A stretch of DNA of 64,000 nt from the NCBI GenBank assembly GCA_947476925.1, contig CANJSF010000010.1, positions 1 through 64,000 on the forward strand, read 5' to 3'. Source of the stretch: Rhodospirillaceae bacterium. Lineage in GTDB: Bacteria > Pseudomonadota > Alphaproteobacteria > Rhodospirillales > Rhodospirillaceae. Under the pieces are notes generated by a model that did not search any database, was not told the origin of the DNA, and saw only the letters and a program-made list of their open reading frames with translations. Each line of letters starts with the position of its first letter. The first letter of the stretch is position 1. Below are positions 62,592-64,000 of this stretch, piece by piece. Both the position numbers and the translations under genes were made by a program.

Positions 62592-64000
62592 TCAGGCGTA
62601 GGTGTCGACGCCGCCGCGCATGAGCGCGGCGCGTTCGTAATCGAACGCCGCATCGTTTTCATTGTCGGCAAGGATGGGTTCGTTAGCGGCGACGCCGGGT
62701 TGGCCGGCTGGGCCGCGATGCTCGTGCTGAGCATCCAGGCGATCATTGTCTTGACTGCGCAGATTGAACTCCAGGTCGCCTGCGTCGGCGTTCAGACCAG
62801 CATCTTGAAGGGCGCGTTCAAGCCCACGGGCTTCGCGTTGAAGGAGTTCGAGCGTCGCGGGCTTGTCAGCCGTTACAGTTGCGCGGACCTGTCCGTCGTC
62901 AGTCATTTCAAGTTTGATGTCAATTCGACCGAGTTCTTCGGGGCGCAGTTGAATCGTGAGGCGGTCCATCCCAGCCTTGGCGGCACGCGTGATGTTGACC
63001 TTAATTTGGTCGATCACTTGTTGAGACTGGGTGGGCGCTGGGCGCTCTGCGGAAGCTGTTTGTGTTGTGGCAGAGTTTCCATTCGTTTGGTTCAACGCGT
63101 TGGCAAAGCTAGTCGATTGATTCTGTGAACTGTTCGAGTTGGTTGCCGGCTGCGTGGGGGCATCAGGGGCACGTACCTGCGCCATTTCACTGCGCGGCAT
63201 TCCGTTGCCAGCATTTTGTTGCGAGCCCAGATTCGATTGAGGAGTTGAAGCGCCAGCGATTGCGCCGACTTGTGGCGAGGGCATGTCCAAATTTGGAGTC
63301 CCTGGCTGCCCTTGCCCTTGATTTGCAGCTGTTGCCGCACTGCGAGCCGCATCGCCGTTATAACCGACATAACGGTTGAAAGGACTCCACTCAAAAGGCA
63401 CATCGGCAAGCTTTGTTCCGTTCACCGCAACCTGGATGCGAATTTTATTGTCGTCGCCAAAGACTTTGGAGAGCTCGGCTGATTGGCGGGCTGCTTCTGG
63501 CGTTTGCGTTTCGAGAGGTGACTTAACCTCCTCAACATTATTGACCGCTGCTTGTGCCAGCGGCGTTGCCTCAGTGGCTGCTTTGGCGGTCGCGCTGGCT
63601 TGTTGGGCAAGAGGATGAAAGGCACTAGCAATCTGTTTGAACAGATCGGCAACCACACCTGTATCAAGGTCTTGTAAATCAGTTGCTCCCGCGTTCTTCA
63701 GGTTTGCTGCTAATGCGGGATCCACGCCCACGTTTTGTGTTGCGAGGTTCTGCAAGGAATTGTCGGCGGACAGTGAAGCCGCGGCCTGGCCAAATGCGCT
63801 TTCAAGTGCAGAGGCAAGATTGGCATCTTGCGACGCAGCGGCCAGCAATGACTTAAGATCGAATGTTCCCATGTCTTGCAAGCTACCGTTGGGTTGCTCG
63901 ACAAAAATTTGAAATTGGATGGCCACTGCTTGAAGCGCTTCGAGCCCGATTGCCGACGATTTCTCAGTTGGGCTTGTCTCGGACGAAGTCTTTACACCCT
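62592..64000 (-). CDS. fliK: Flagellar hook-length control protein FliK (start beyond window)
   Basis: The C-terminal domain (DRLTIQLRPEELGRIDIKLE, MTDDGQVRATVTADKPATLE, REARGLERALQDAGLNADAG) is the Flg_hook core that switches export from hook to filament substrates. The Gln/Ala/Asn-rich N-terminal region acts as ruler. A GTG at 63926 could start a 444-residue product, but the frame is open all the way to the window edge (GVKTSSETSPTEKSSAIGLE upstream of it), so the real start probably lies outside. Followed by flgD after 32 bases. Confidence 0.88.
   Translation of the reverse strand, partial: GVKTSSETSPTEKSSAIGLEALQAVAIQFQIFVEQPNGSLQDMGTFDLKSLLAAASQDANLASALESAFGQAAASLSADNSLQNLATQNVGVDPALAANLKNAGATDLQDLDTGVVADLFKQIASAFHPLAQQASATAKAATEATPLAQAAVNNVEEVKSPLETQTPEAARQSAELSKVFGDDNKIRIQVAVNGTKLADVPFEWSPFNRYVGYNGDAARSAATAANQGQGQPGTPNLDMPSPQVGAIAGASTPQSNLGSQQNAGNGMPRSEMAQVRAPDAPTQPATNSNSSQNQSTSFANALNQTNGNSATTQTASAERPAPTQSQQVIDQIKVNITRAAKAGMDRLTIQLRPEELGRIDIKLEMTDDGQVRATVTADKPATLELLQREARGLERALQDAGLNADAGDLEFNLRSQDNDRLDAQHEHRGPAGQPGVAANEPILADNENDAAFDYERAALMRGGVDTYA

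Overview
The window comes from an alphaproteobacterium. It carries the cell-cycle regulator ctrA with its Asp51 receiver, the phosphotransferase chpT, a FlbD-type sigma-54 activator and an alphaproteobacterial-style set of flagellar genes. The order cannot be fixed from sequence alone; the ctrA next to fliI-fliJ arrangement would fit a Rhodospirillales-like relative. No tRNA, rRNA or CRISPR array was seen.

Layout. Positions 1-136 hold the edge of an IS3-family element, which abuts a methyltransferase gene lacking its 5' end. Positions 788-6785 are a surface-glycan type island: three glycosyltransferases, two FkbM methyltransferases and one further SAM methyltransferase. Then come a Prx5-type peroxiredoxin and hspQ, three tandem paralogous MFS transporters (7938-12047) divergent from a membrane sensor kinase, and a methyltransferase. 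Positions 15576-22581 form a catabolic-looking locus: a cytosine-permease-family transporter, a Tat-exported nitrilase-fold protein and an alpha/beta hydrolase-fold protein (both without the usual catalytic residues), an SDR, a secreted VOC protein and a glycerate kinase. A PAS kinase plus receiver pair and a MarR regulator follow.

Positions 25885-29628 are housekeeping (pyrD, a HAD hydrolase, nadK, moaA). Positions 29811-31773 hold chpT, a single-domain receiver and a cheR interrupted by an amber codon. Positions 31770-38368 are accessory: a subtilase-like secreted protein, a LysE exporter, a MocR regulator in an operon with a probable halohydrin dehalogenase, a second MocR regulator divergent from a PPOX-fold protein, and a chemoreceptor-tail remnant.

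From 39028 to the end the window is mainly flagellar: ctrA, fliI-fliJ, flhA-flhF-flhG plus a FliK-like protein, and fliF-fliH-fliN-motA-flbD, with fliK-flgD-flgE at the far end. Between these lie a J-domain/SH3 protein, a GlxA-type regulator, a decayed HAD hydrolase, and the NAD biosynthesis unit nrtR-nadA-nadC. A very good sigma-54 promoter with an upstream palindrome precedes flhA, and fits activation by FlbD encoded next door.

The most notable points are the halohydrin dehalogenase under a MocR regulator, the pair of exported hydrolase-fold proteins without catalytic residues, the nonsense codon in cheR, several other broken genes, the sigma-54/FlbD promoter architecture, and paired palindromes in front of nadA that are good NrtR operator candidates. 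I did not find a clearly new multi-gene system; the 15.6-22.6 kb locus is the best candidate for an undescribed pathway.
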